A stretch of 64,000 nt of DNA from Tetramitus jugosus (Eukaryota; Heterolobosea; Eutetramitea; Acrasida; Vahlkampfiidae): NCBI GenBank assembly GCA_937625935.1, contig OW569386.1:1-64000 (forward strand), read 5' to 3'. Below are positions 51,006-61,100 of the stretch, one piece after another (the first letter of the stretch is position 1; each line of letters begins with the position of its first letter). Position numbers and translations under genes: made by a program. Under the pieces are notes generated by a model. It was not told where the DNA came from. It did not search any database and saw only the letters and a list, made by a program, of their open reading frames with translations.

Positions 51006-53576
51006 ATGAGCTCTGTTCGACGCAACAATGTGATCAAAGGTCTCCTGCTCAAGCAGTACCTCAGCTGCAAGAGAGACAAAAAATTTTTGTTGCTCACAGT
51101 GTTGTTTCCCATGATGTACACTGTGCTCATCACAGTTACACTTGTCATACAAAACAGCATTAGCTCCAATAGCAACAATGACATTAAAACAGTGTTTGAT
51201 TTGACTAGCACAGATAAATACTTGTTTCCATTGAGTTACATTGATCGTCAATATTCCACATCTGGCATGTCGTCTTCCTCAACGACTCCATCGTTGAATT
51301 TTGACAGAAATGTGTTGTTGAATCAGATTGTGTTCACAATGAATGAGAGAGGCGAGGATCAAAGCACAAAGTTTAATCAGAGTCTACTTTTTGTGAGAGA
51401 ATCCTTGTCAAAGGTACAAAAAGAGTACATTTCCTATAATATGAAGGAACCAATGATGTTTGAATCGTTGGATGGCATGAACCGATATTTGATGAGGTTG
51501 GACGTGAATACTGTGTTGATTGGTGTTGCGTTCAATAAGGTTGAACTCGACACGAAAACATTTGACTTTACGTTGCTTTATAATGGGACGAATGATCGAA
51601 CGTTGCCCCAGTTTCATCACGTGCTGACACTGGCAATGACTCAGTTGGCATACGAACAAGATAGCAGTGGAAGTGTTGCGAGAGTGGATTTCGAGATACC
51701 ATTGTTGTACACGCAACAAGTGTCGATTGCGACGATACAGGATACGAATTATTTGGACACTGTGATTTATTCGTTGATGTTTGGAATGGTGTTTTTAATA
51801 CCCATGTATACTCAGAATGTCGTTGCCGAAGTAGAAAAGGGATTGAAACATCAATTGTTACTCTCTGGAGTGTCGCCCGTCATGTATTGGTTATCCAAGT
51901 ATTGCTTTGATTATTTGATTTATGTGGTTGTGGCAGTGTTGCAATATATTTGTATTGGATTGATTGGAAAAGCGCCAGCGTTTACTCAAAATTCTCAGAT
52001 TGTACTTATCTATTTCTATGTGATTTATGGACTGAACATTGCATCCTTTTCCTACTTGTTTAGTTTTATTTTTAAGAAGGCTGAGGATGCGGCAAAGTGG
52101 GCAGGCGGATTCGTTAGTTTGTCTATTACTGTGATATTTATTTTGGTGAAGTTTGTATTCCACTTCGATACTCCAGTACTGGCCAACATATTTCTCAGCT
52201 TGTTGCCATCATACTCCTTCTTTTATGGATTGGCAGTGTTCGGATTTGCTGCAATGAAGGATGAGCCAATCACAATTCGCTCTTTATTCTCAGTTGGAAC
52301 TTATGGGGGCACAATGGCTGTTATTTTATTGATCATTACTCTTCAGGCTCTCATTTTCACAGCTATCATCATTATGCTCGAATGGTTAAAGCATGTAAGC
52401 AAGCGACCAAATGGATTATTCAACAATTCAGATAAACTGATGAAGCAGATTGAGAGCCGAGAGTCCAATGAATCAGAAGCTCAAGAGGAGGAAGAAGATG
52501 AAGATGTTGCGAGGGAGAGAGAACGTGTTTCTTCCACTGAAGAGGACAATGATATATTGAGAATTGTAAATGTGCACAAAGTGTACAAACAAAAGAAGAT
52601 ATTGAAGCACGCAGTCGATGGAGTTCATATTGGTGTACAGAAGGGTGTTTGTTTTGGCTTGTTAGGACCGAACGGTGCTGGAAAGGTTTGTACTTGTTTA
52701 AATGTCTTTTTTGGTCATTCTCTTCACATATGTACTGACTCTGATATCCATACACACAATGAAAACAAAAAGACTTCTTTGATTGATGTGTTGAGTGGTA
52801 TTCATGGAGCTAATCGTGGTAATGTTTATATCAACCACCACAACATTTTCTCGCAGCCAAATCAAGCTTATGCAAGTTTGGGTGTATGTGCACAAACAGA
52901 TAGACTGTGGGACAAGCTAACGGTTAGAGATCACATTAGGATATTCTGTATGCTTCGAGGTGTGTATACTCAAGAGAACATTCAGCACGTGATCGATGAA
53001 TTTCAAATGAATGAAGTTGCTGATCAAGAAACAGTAACATTGAGTGGTGGACAAAAGCGGAAGTTGAGTGTAGCTCTTGCATTTATTGGAGAACCGTCTG
53101 TAGTTATGTTGGATGAACCTAGCTCAGGCATGGATGTTGCCACGCGTCGACTCCTCTGGAATAAGATTTTAACATTGAAAGAAGAGCGTGCTATTGTGTT
53201 GACTTCTCATTCGATGGAAGAAGTTGATGCTCTGTGTTCTCAAGTCGGTATCATGGTGAATGGAAGGTTGCGATGTTTGGGATCATCCCAGCACCTAAAA
53301 TCAAAATTTGGTTCGGGCTATCGTTTGTCAATTTCTTCGGCGTTTCCGCTGCGAACTCAAGAATGGGTATTGGACGTGTTTCGTGACTCCAAGCTCACAA
53401 ATGAGGTTGCTCACATGCAACACTATGAGATTCCAAAGTCAGACACAGTCACTTTGAGTTACATGTTTGAACAGGTTGAGTCGATGAAGGAAGAGTTGAA
53501 GATACCAGATTATTCTATATCCGAGGCAACACTAGAAGACATATTTATTTCTTTTGCGAAGAAGCAATCTGACTAA
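51006..53576 (+). CDS. ABC transporter, subfamily A half-size, with an intron inside Walker A
   Basis: After removing an 87-base intron (52686-52772) the product has 827 residues: an ABC2-type membrane domain (first segment near 26-45, then five or six segments at about 260-480, including VIYSLMFGMVFLIPMYTQNV), an acidic linker, and one nucleotide-binding domain. Walker A becomes GPNGAGKTSLIDVLSG, the signature is LSGGQKRKLS, Walker B is SVVMLDEPSSGMD, and the H loop is VLTSHSMEEVDALC. These are ABCA-type motifs, so lipid or sterol movement is likely; a half-size protein would dimerise. The intron has no stop and is a multiple of three, so a naive reading inserts 29 residues right after the Walker A lysine. 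ATG at 51006 was chosen. Confidence 0.85.
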   Translation: MSSVRRNNVIKGLLLKQYLSCKRDKKFLLLTVLFPMMYTVLITVTLVIQNSISSNSNNDIKTVFDLTSTDKYLFPLSYIDRQYSTSGMSSSSTTPSLNFDRNVLLNQIVFTMNERGEDQSTKFNQSLLFVRESLSKVQKEYISYNMKEPMMFESLDGMNRYLMRLDVNTVLIGVAFNKVELDTKTFDFTLLYNGTNDRTLPQFHHVLTLAMTQLAYEQDSSGSVARVDFEIPLLYTQQVSIATIQDTNYLDTVIYSLMFGMVFLIPMYTQNVVAEVEKGLKHQLLLSGVSPVMYWLSKYCFDYLIYVVVAVLQYICIGLIGKAPAFTQNSQIVLIYFYVIYGLNIASFSYLFSFIFKKAEDAAKWAGGFVSLSITVIFILVKFVFHFDTPVLANIFLSLLPSYSFFYGLAVFGFAAMKDEPITIRSLFSVGTYGGTMAVILLIITLQALIFTAIIIMLEWLKHVSKRPNGLFNNSDKLMKQIESRESNESEAQEEEEDEDVARERERVSSTEEDNDILRIVNVHKVYKQKKILKHAVDGVHIGVQKGVCFGLLGPNGAGKVCTCLNVFFGHSLHICTDSDIHTHNENKKTSLIDVLSGIHGANRGNVYINHHNIFSQPNQAYASLGVCAQTDRLWDKLTVRDHIRIFCMLRGVYTQENIQHVIDEFQMNEVADQETVTLSGGQKRKLSVALAFIGEPSVVMLDEPSSGMDVATRRLLWNKILTLKEERAIVLTSHSMEEVDALCSQVGIMVNGRLRCLGSSQHLKSKFGSGYRLSISSAFPLRTQEWVLDVFRDSKLTNEVAHMQHYEIPKSDTVTLSYMFEQVESMKEELKIPDYSISEATLEDIFISFAKKQSD
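52686..52772 (+). other. Stop-free, frame-preserving intron in the ABC transporter P-loop
   Basis: GTTTGT at the 5' end and AAAAAG at the 3' end bound 87 bases (29 codons) without a stop. Removal restores GAGK-TSL. The 3' site has an A-rich rather than pyrimidine-rich tract and may be weak. Confidence 0.75.
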
Positions 53577-53592
53577 TGTGTTATGTAAATAA

Positions 53593-56037
53593 TTATGATT
53601 GAATTCCTAATTTTTCCATCAATTGACGAAGTATATTGTCCAATTCCTCCTGCTCGTCAAACAGTGCTTGAGACGACAACCTTTTGATCTGAAGATATTT
53701 AGGAACATGATGTTGAGCTCGCTTTAACAAATTCTGCATCTCCTCTTCTTCGATCAACACGTGCTGATTCAAATACGTTGTAAGCTGAGGCATTACCTTT
53801 CCGGGCGCGTGAACCAGCAGGTTCGCTTTGGTCAAAAAGATATATGTACAAATTCCAAGCAGCTGTTTTGCTGGACCGATCAACCTTGGAAGGACCATAT
53901 TCTTCAGTTCTTGTTTTCTGTTATTAAGGAATTCTTTCTCCTTCTTTTTATCCAGTTTCCTGAGGAATATGTTGAAGTGATCCGTCGTTTCGCTTAGTCT
54001 TTCCAGGAAACCATCCACATTACCCATAAGGGAGGAGTGGAGTGCACTGATGATTCGCTCGTTCTCCTCCGGAAGTTGTTGAGCAATCGATTTTATGATA
54101 CTGATCATCTCATGTGACAATTTGTCTTCATCTACATCAGCTTCTGATGAAATTTGTGTTAATACAGTTTCATCGAAAGTTATTTGTTGATGCAGAGCTT
54201 GGTTCTCTGCAATGACATAGGCAAGTTGAACGCACTTTGTTTTCATAAGATATTTTTCGAGCTGATGTTTGAGAGAGTTTTCGTCCACTTTCCGTTGTTC
54301 ACTTCTCTCTGCAATGAGTGCGTTAATAGCCTTAAAATGAAGCAATACTTCAAAGTAGAGATCTTGAGCCTTCTTCTCGAAATCTACATGTTTTTTTCTT
54401 CTGTCTGATGTGGCGTCCATGAACACACTGTCTCTGCATTTAATATACATGCTCTGCAACAGAGGCGTGATGTAATTGATAAGAGCATCAAATATTTCGT
54501 CAACTTCGTCATCGTACTGTGAAGGACCGTCGTCCTTGAGCACTTTTTGTACATGATCTATAATCTCCTTCTTATTTGGGACCAGCGATAAGAGTGCCTT
54601 ATCCTGATGCTTTGTGAACTTGGATTGGTCTTCTTCATCGTCCCCTGCAGTCTTTTTGCTTGTCTTTCCCACTCGCTTATTGCCCTTCTTCTTTGGTGCT
54701 GACTTGGATTTTTTGTTCTTGGATGATTTTGTGGCTTCTTCGTCAGAGCTATAGTAATCATCATCATTTGCATTGGTTGTCAACAATTTTTTCGTCTGGG
54801 ATGCCATGAATATCTTCACATCATTGTTAGCTCTTTCTGCAAAGGATGAAACAATGTCCTCAATGTTTTGTACAGTGATCAAATAAGAGCCGTTCAACAA
54901 AATAAATGGATCTCGTTTCATGTGTTGTCTGTGCTTCTCTATGCTTGGACAAAGGACGAGAAGCTGACGAATGTCTTCTTTCTCGAGTTGCGACGGCACA
55001 ACAGTCATGAGATCGAGTGGAGTATTGTTAGATATTGCTTCGTCAATCGATGCATCAAGTGTGTCACATAGAGAAGGACTAACGACACCCGTACTGACGA
55101 ATATTGCATCCGGAAGCTTCTCTTTGATATAGTTCTTTGTTGCGTTGGCACCACTCTTGAAATAGGTCATACTTTCGACACGCTGATATCCAATATATCC
55201 ATTCTGTAAAAAGAATGCAAGAACCGCTCGCTCCATTGCAGCCTCATACGCCTTTGGAACAAATATGCCTCGATGAACGGTGCCAAACACTCGTCTCTCC
55301 TTGACTAGTTCCTTGGTGATGGTGTCGAACAATGAGTCTTGAATTCCCTCAGATTTGACTTGAATGAGTGGTGTTGGACGAGTTAGCGCCAATAGAGCAC
55401 CTCTCACCTTGGCCTTCAATCTTCTCACATAATTCTGAGTGTAAAGTGTATCATCACCCAATCGCCCTTCAATCTTTCCATTAGTAATCTGCTTGGACAC
55501 CACACTCACAATAAACTCACTCGGCAGCACCAATTGTTTTGTTAAATCACTCAAAAACAGCACACCACTCTCCTGCAACGTCTCATTCACCTCTTGACAC
55601 ACTGCATTCAAATATTGACCCGTTAACAACTCACCCTGCACCAAATAGAGTCTTCTATTTTCACTCGTATCATCATTATTGCATGTTTCAACTTCATCAT
55701 CAGCACAACCACTGTTCATTCTCAACAATAATCGTCTGCATGATTGTTCAATGTGACCAAAATCAATGTTCAACAGCTCTGGCAAGTCAGTCTGATGAAT
55801 TCGACCTCCATGCACTAAAATTTGATCCATTACTTCACGATCCAACTGCTTCTCAGTCACATATTCACGTCCATCCATTGTAAACACGACATTTTCAAGT
55901 CTTTTTGATCGAATCAAGTAATTGACGAGTTCAATGACATTCAATTCGGATAATCGATGTTGGGTCGATTGTTCCTGAGCTTGAGTAAACTGCTTCTGAA
56001 GCTCCTCCAATGAAAAATCATCAATGTCAATCTCCAT
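53593..56037 (-). CDS. UFL1: E3 UFM1-protein ligase 1 (UFL1)
   Basis: The 814-residue product matches UFL1 over its length. The N-terminus gives LEELQKQFTQAQEQSTQHRL and LSELNVIELVNYLI, followed by DGREYVTEKQLDREV and GGRIHQTDLPELLNIDFGHI, as in the animal protein. Winged-helix repeats follow to about 300 (FGTVHRGIFVPKAYE, YIGYQRVESMTYFKSGANA). The middle has a Lys-rich disordered insert, and the C-terminal half is helical. UFL1 transfers the ubiquitin-like UFM1 to ER and ribosomal proteins, with DDRGK1 as partner, and acts in ER quality control. Its gene shows the organism retains ufmylation. Confidence 0.88.
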   Translation of the reverse strand: MEIDIDDFSLEELQKQFTQAQEQSTQHRLSELNVIELVNYLIRSKRLENVVFTMDGREYVTEKQLDREVMDQILVHGGRIHQTDLPELLNIDFGHIEQSCRRLLLRMNSGCADDEVETCNNDDTSENRRLYLVQGELLTGQYLNAVCQEVNETLQESGVLFLSDLTKQLVLPSEFIVSVVSKQITNGKIEGRLGDDTLYTQNYVRRLKAKVRGALLALTRPTPLIQVKSEGIQDSLFDTITKELVKERRVFGTVHRGIFVPKAYEAAMERAVLAFFLQNGYIGYQRVESMTYFKSGANATKNYIKEKLPDAIFVSTGVVSPSLCDTLDASIDEAISNNTPLDLMTVVPSQLEKEDIRQLLVLCPSIEKHRQHMKRDPFILLNGSYLITVQNIEDIVSSFAERANNDVKIFMASQTKKLLTTNANDDDYYSSDEEATKSSKNKKSKSAPKKKGNKRVGKTSKKTAGDDEEDQSKFTKHQDKALLSLVPNKKEIIDHVQKVLKDDGPSQYDDEVDEIFDALINYITPLLQSMYIKCRDSVFMDATSDRRKKHVDFEKKAQDLYFEVLLHFKAINALIAERSEQRKVDENSLKHQLEKYLMKTKCVQLAYVIAENQALHQQITFDETVLTQISSEADVDEDKLSHEMISIIKSIAQQLPEENERIISALHSSLMGNVDGFLERLSETTDHFNIFLRKLDKKKEKEFLNNRKQELKNMVLPRLIGPAKQLLGICTYIFLTKANLLVHAPGKVMPQLTTYLNQHVLIEEEEMQNLLKRAQHHVPKYLQIKRLSSQALFDEQEELDNILRQLMEKLGIQS

Positions 56038-56225
56038 CTTGTTGTTTCTTTTTTTTCAGTGTCGGATCAATTTTACTATTTGATGGATAAGGAGAAATAC
56101 ACAAGTTTCAAGCTTCAATTTCAGTGTTTTGCGGAGTCGTGAAAAAGCCGGGTAGTAGAACTCCGCAGGGATAATGCTTGAATAGCAAGAGCGAAAAAGC
56201 AAAGCAAGCCAGCTCCAAAAAACAA

Positions 56226-58103
56226 ATGATGAGTTTGTGTGTTCTCAGTCATCACCATCAGCGTCGAGTGGTGTGGATCGCATTTGTGGTTGTGATTCTG
56301 CTGCTCGTTGTTTCTGCTTCTCCCACCACACAACAACAGCAACTAAATGTGCTATTGTACAGCAACCACTGGTACAATTCAACGTGTGAGTTGGGAGTGG
56401 CAGAACAGTGCAATGGAGGCCAATTTATTTGCATGCCTGTTGCGAATGATACCCTATCTGAAGTATCCAATGAGGAAAAGATGAAGTCTTTTTCTGCTAA
56501 TTGGTGGTTGAGCTATGTAAGAGCTTGGATCGCTCTGAAAGACGAAAGGAAGGATAAGAAGAAGAGGGAAATGGGTCGTTGTTTGAGCTGTGTGTCATCG
56601 TATCAGTGTGATGATTATCCACTGAACATTTGTAAGCCGATGACTTTGCACTGGAACGGGAGTGTGCATGCTGAGGAATCATCATCGTGGATATCTAGTA
56701 GTGAATATTCATCACAACTCGTGGGCAATGATACTCGCAAGATTGTGGTGCACGGATGTTCGAGAAGAAGTCTGATGCCATGGACAAAGCTCTCTTGGAG
56801 AGATTTAGGTGCTTCTGTTGCTTGTTTTGTCGGTGGAGCTCTTGCCGCTAGCTCTGGAATTGGAGGCGGAGGACTGTATGTTCCTCTATTGTTAATTATA
56901 GCGGGATATACTCCTCAGTTTGCTGCTGCCTTATCAACCTTAATGAGCATGGGCTTAAGTGTCTCTGGTTTCATTCTGATCATGTTTCGGAAACATCCTA
57001 AGGCCAATCGTCCGATTATTGATTACAAGACGGCTCTCATGTTGGAGCCTATTGTGCTTTGTGGTAGTACCCTGGGTGTGTTATTGAATGCTGTTCTACC
57101 CTACTGGTCACTGGTCGTTATCACTATGCTCACTCTATTGTTCATTGCTGGGCGCACCGTGCATAAAGGAATTGCAGTTCGAAAGTCTGAAACACGAAAG
57201 ACTGATGCCCTAATGACAAATGATCCAGACATGGACTTCTTCACGAGAGAGGACTATGAACAGCAAAAAGCACTTATTTACCAGGCTGAAGAAGGTGAGT
57301 CTGATCGATTAGTGAGCACTAACAATGAACAGCCAGAAGAGGATGACGAAGTGAGTTTATTAACAAGATCTGACAAAAGAATTCTCAGAGCTTTGCATCG
57401 GTTGGAATCTACTCGATTTCCAGTGCTCATATGGATCTTTCTTGCTATCGCATGGATCGCAGGCTTGTTGCCAGCGGTTCTTAGAGGGGATGGACATGAA
57501 CCAAGTGAAATGGGAGTGAAAGAGTGTAGTGGACTTTATTGGGGTCTAACAAGCATGCCATTTCCATTGCTAGCTGCTATATCCATTGGAACAGCCATCT
57601 TCTCGCACATACAACATCGAGAAAAAGTACGATTAGGATTCGAATTTCAACAAGGAGATGTGCGCTGGACGTTAAAGAATGCCGTGCTGTTCCCTCTCAT
57701 TTTCGTCTGTGCTGGTTTAAGTGCTGGACTACTAGGTGTTGGTGCAGGTGTGATTACTGGCCCATTGCTTTTAGAGCTTGGAATGTTGCCTCCAGTTGCT
57801 GTGGCAACTTCCTCTTTCCAAATTTTCTTTACCTCGAGCAATACTGCGGCTCAATATGCCTTCATGAAGCAACTGCCATGGGACTTTAGTCTGTGGTATG
57901 GAAGTATTTCTCTTGTATCAGGACTGATTGGTCAATATGGAATTGGAAGTTTGGTAAGAAAATACAACCGTTTCTCCGTAGCCATATTCTTGTGCTCAGG
58001 CATTATTGCCTTCTGTGCCCTGAGTATGGGTGGAGTGGGAATCTGGCGATCTGTCCAAGATGCAAAGGCAGGAAGACCTATGGGATTCAGACCTCTGTGT
58101 TGA
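56226..58103 (+). CDS. TauE/SafE-family membrane transporter
   Basis: The 625-residue protein has a signal-like first hydrophobic segment (about 15-33), a luminal cysteine-containing region to about 190 (CELGVAEQCNGGQFICMP, CLSCVSSYQCDDYPLNIC), and then two blocks of membrane segments. The first block contains ASVACFVGGALAASSGIGGG and GLYVPLLLIIAGYTPQFAAA; the second contains GLSAGLLGVGAGVITGPLLL. The duplicated GGGxxxP/GAGxxxGP pattern is typical of TauE/SafE anion transporters. Plant and protist members have the same cysteine-bearing N-terminal region. The substrate is likely an organic or sulfur-containing anion. ATG at 56226 replaces an upstream TTG. Confidence 0.82.
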   Translation: MMSLCVLSHHHQRRVVWIAFVVVILLLVVSASPTTQQQQLNVLLYSNHWYNSTCELGVAEQCNGGQFICMPVANDTLSEVSNEEKMKSFSANWWLSYVRAWIALKDERKDKKKREMGRCLSCVSSYQCDDYPLNICKPMTLHWNGSVHAEESSSWISSSEYSSQLVGNDTRKIVVHGCSRRSLMPWTKLSWRDLGASVACFVGGALAASSGIGGGGLYVPLLLIIAGYTPQFAAALSTLMSMGLSVSGFILIMFRKHPKANRPIIDYKTALMLEPIVLCGSTLGVLLNAVLPYWSLVVITMLTLLFIAGRTVHKGIAVRKSETRKTDALMTNDPDMDFFTREDYEQQKALIYQAEEGESDRLVSTNNEQPEEDDEVSLLTRSDKRILRALHRLESTRFPVLIWIFLAIAWIAGLLPAVLRGDGHEPSEMGVKECSGLYWGLTSMPFPLLAAISIGTAIFSHIQHREKVRLGFEFQQGDVRWTLKNAVLFPLIFVCAGLSAGLLGVGAGVITGPLLLELGMLPPVAVATSSFQIFFTSSNTAAQYAFMKQLPWDFSLWYGSISLVSGLIGQYGIGSLVRKYNRFSVAIFLCSGIIAFCALSMGGVGIWRSVQDAKAGRPMGFRPLC

Positions 58104-58144
58104 GTAGTTTATGTTCATATCTATGTAAAGTAATAATAAATAAG

Positions 58145-61100
58145 TTAATTTATCGTTTGTGTGTCTCCTGCGCTAGTGTCTTCAATTGACACAGTGGCAG
58201 CAGCCGGACTTGGGTGAGTCAACAATCTACTCTCATCATTCAGGGCGTCCAGTAGTTGAATTGATCGTTTTAACAGGAAGTCATGCGTTTCTTTGGTTGG
58301 ATTTGACTCAGTCTCATATGTTACTCGCCTATGCCTGTTCAACAAGAGGGCAAGTTCAGTAAAATCTCGATCTCCAAACACTTGATGCCAGTTGTTCCAC
58401 CCATGTTTGGAGATGGCTCGCAGGAGAATGATGTCATGAATACGATTCCACCCTTCCAATGTTGCATCGGTCCATTTATCAGATAGAATTCTAAACGTGT
58501 TCGTTAACATTCTTCTTTGATCAACATCAATCTTGTTGTGTGACAGGTTTCGGAATGGAAGCAACTTGTTCTGAATGCAAAAGAGATCTAATATTCTCGT
58601 CAAAATTTGCATTCTCATTCGATGTACTCCTTCTGTAGGCACCTTATCTGAGAATTGCTTTGCACTATTACTAGTGACTTCGTACAAATGTTTGATGAAC
58701 AGTACAGTGTAGTCTAGAATGTCCTGTTCTGATTTCTTTTTAAAGAGCGCATGAGACCCAATGTTTTTGGTCAAGTACTTTCCGAAATGGTGTTTAGATG
58801 TTCCTCCATTTGTCATACCATATCTCAATATTCCCTTTTTCAAAAATACCTTCCTCTGAGCTCGTGTAAACCCAAGAACTTCCACTTGGATACCTCTGCC
58901 AGTAAGTCTTGGTTGTGTATAGGCATGATCCAACTGGACAATATTCTTCAATTCAGAAATAAATGATTGAGAATGTGTTAAACTTAATTCATGCACAGAG
59001 CTTGGATCGATTGGTTGCTCGTACTTTGATGTTACTTCAGCCCAATAGTGAGCATCCTCGTTCAATACACACGTCTCAACAGAATTACTGGAGTTAGCAG
59101 CAATTACTGGCGGGAAAGGATACACATCTACAACAACATTCCGCGAAGAATCATTATTCTCCACACTGAACAAAGAGTCTACTCCATGACGCAAACATTT
59201 TTGTAGAATTCTCACATTCTTCAATGTAAGGAATAACGGTATATGTTGTGTATGAGATTGGTTCACGAAGGCTTCCTCAATGGTGTCCTTCATTACTAAT
59301 CTGAAAAACTTGACTTGCACAGGATTAGTGAATGAGAGCAACGGATGTACAACTCCATCTAAAATATATACATCGATACCGATTTTGATCGGTGTTTCGA
59401 CATAAATAAGTGGCGAATCAGTAACCAGAATGAATGCGTCTTCATCCTCAAAAAATTTGGTGAGTAATTCGACTCTTTCTTCTTCGCTCATAGTCTTCCG
59501 AAGAATCATAAATTGAGCGTCATGGTACTCCCTACAGTATGCCATCGCAATCTTAAAGTTATTTTGACTATAAAGTACAATACGCTTTTCGTTGTCGGGA
59601 TTGTCAAGCATTCGGTGTAAAGTATCCAATTTGCTCGAAAATTGAACAAGATTATTTTGTGTTCGGTGGTACATCAAGGAACTTGTTTGATTGCAAACAT
59701 TCTGCAATTGATCGACCACACTTAGCAACCTTTCAACAAAATCAATGGCATTGCTCTCGATTCGGTTTGTCAGTGTTTTCTTACTATCTATCAGCACTCC
59801 TTTATAGATATCTTTCTGTTGCGCTGATAGGGGAATAGATACAATCTGCTCCTGTTTTAAAAGATTACTTGGATTGAATCTTCGAAGTACGTACGAAGTT
59901 AGAGCAGCACCATAATTTGGCGTATCGGTATTGGAATTTTCAATGAGAGCGCGCTCGAAAGAGAAATAATTTTCAAATTGATTAGGAAGCACGACATTCA
60001 ACATGTGCCAAATGTCGACCAAGTTGGTAAAATTCATCGCGGTTACTGCAACAAAATATGTTTTGGCGACAATGCTCTGCAAATCACTGAGAGTCATTCT
60101 ATCAATCTTGTCAATAGCATCTGCTATGAACACAGCCGAGGGCATCTGCCTGATAAAGCTATCATCCTTGTCGAGTAGCTCATAGGTTGTAATGATTACA
60201 TTTGCGCGCATGCGCTCTGTATCTTTCAGAATCGCACATCTTAATCTCTCTCGTATCGTCTCATCCATCGAGCAATATAGAAGGGAATATAAACCTAAAC
60301 CCCATTCCTCAAATATAGTTTGCCACATTTCGGCATCGCGTCTCGTTTTCGTCGTAATGATAAAAGGTCCATGAATATTGTGCGTATGAAACAATGATGC
60401 AAGAAACATTGCTACTTGAACCTTCTTCCCCAATCCACAATCATCGGCTAACACTGCATTCTCGCTCTTCAAAAACTTGTGCAGTAGCCAATGGAAACCG
60501 AAAAGTTGATTTTGATCTAACGATTTACCACTGGCGTCAATAAACTTTGGTTGTTCTGTAGGCTCTGACTGCTTTGTTGTTTCACTATCGACAACTCTTC
60601 TGCTAGTATCCAAAGTATGATAAGAAGGCATTTGATTGTACTCGCTCACTAACAAATTCAATTCGGCTTTACAATCGCTGCACTTGGCGTCAATATCGAA
60701 CATGGTCTCCCATGTACACTCATCGATCGATAATCCCTTCCACTTTACCAAGTAACACAAATCACCATCTTCATCCACCTTGTCTGCTAACAATTTTTCA
60801 ATGCGCAACCATTCATCATTCACAATATTTATACGCGCGTACTGACTCGTTGAGTACAGCTTATCAAACTTACTTAATATTTCAGGACAAAGCATGTCGG
60901 TCAACTTCTCAGGTATCCACAAATTGTGCCAATGCGAATGATTCTGAAACTTGACTAATACATCGTATGGTGGTACCTCAATCTTGACACGCTTCGTATC
61001 ATCCTTGTTTCTATTTGCTTTCGAGTAGAAAATACCCGATACTGGCCTTCGACCAATAATCGATTCGATTTTATCAGGGAACGACTCAATCAAATTCTGC

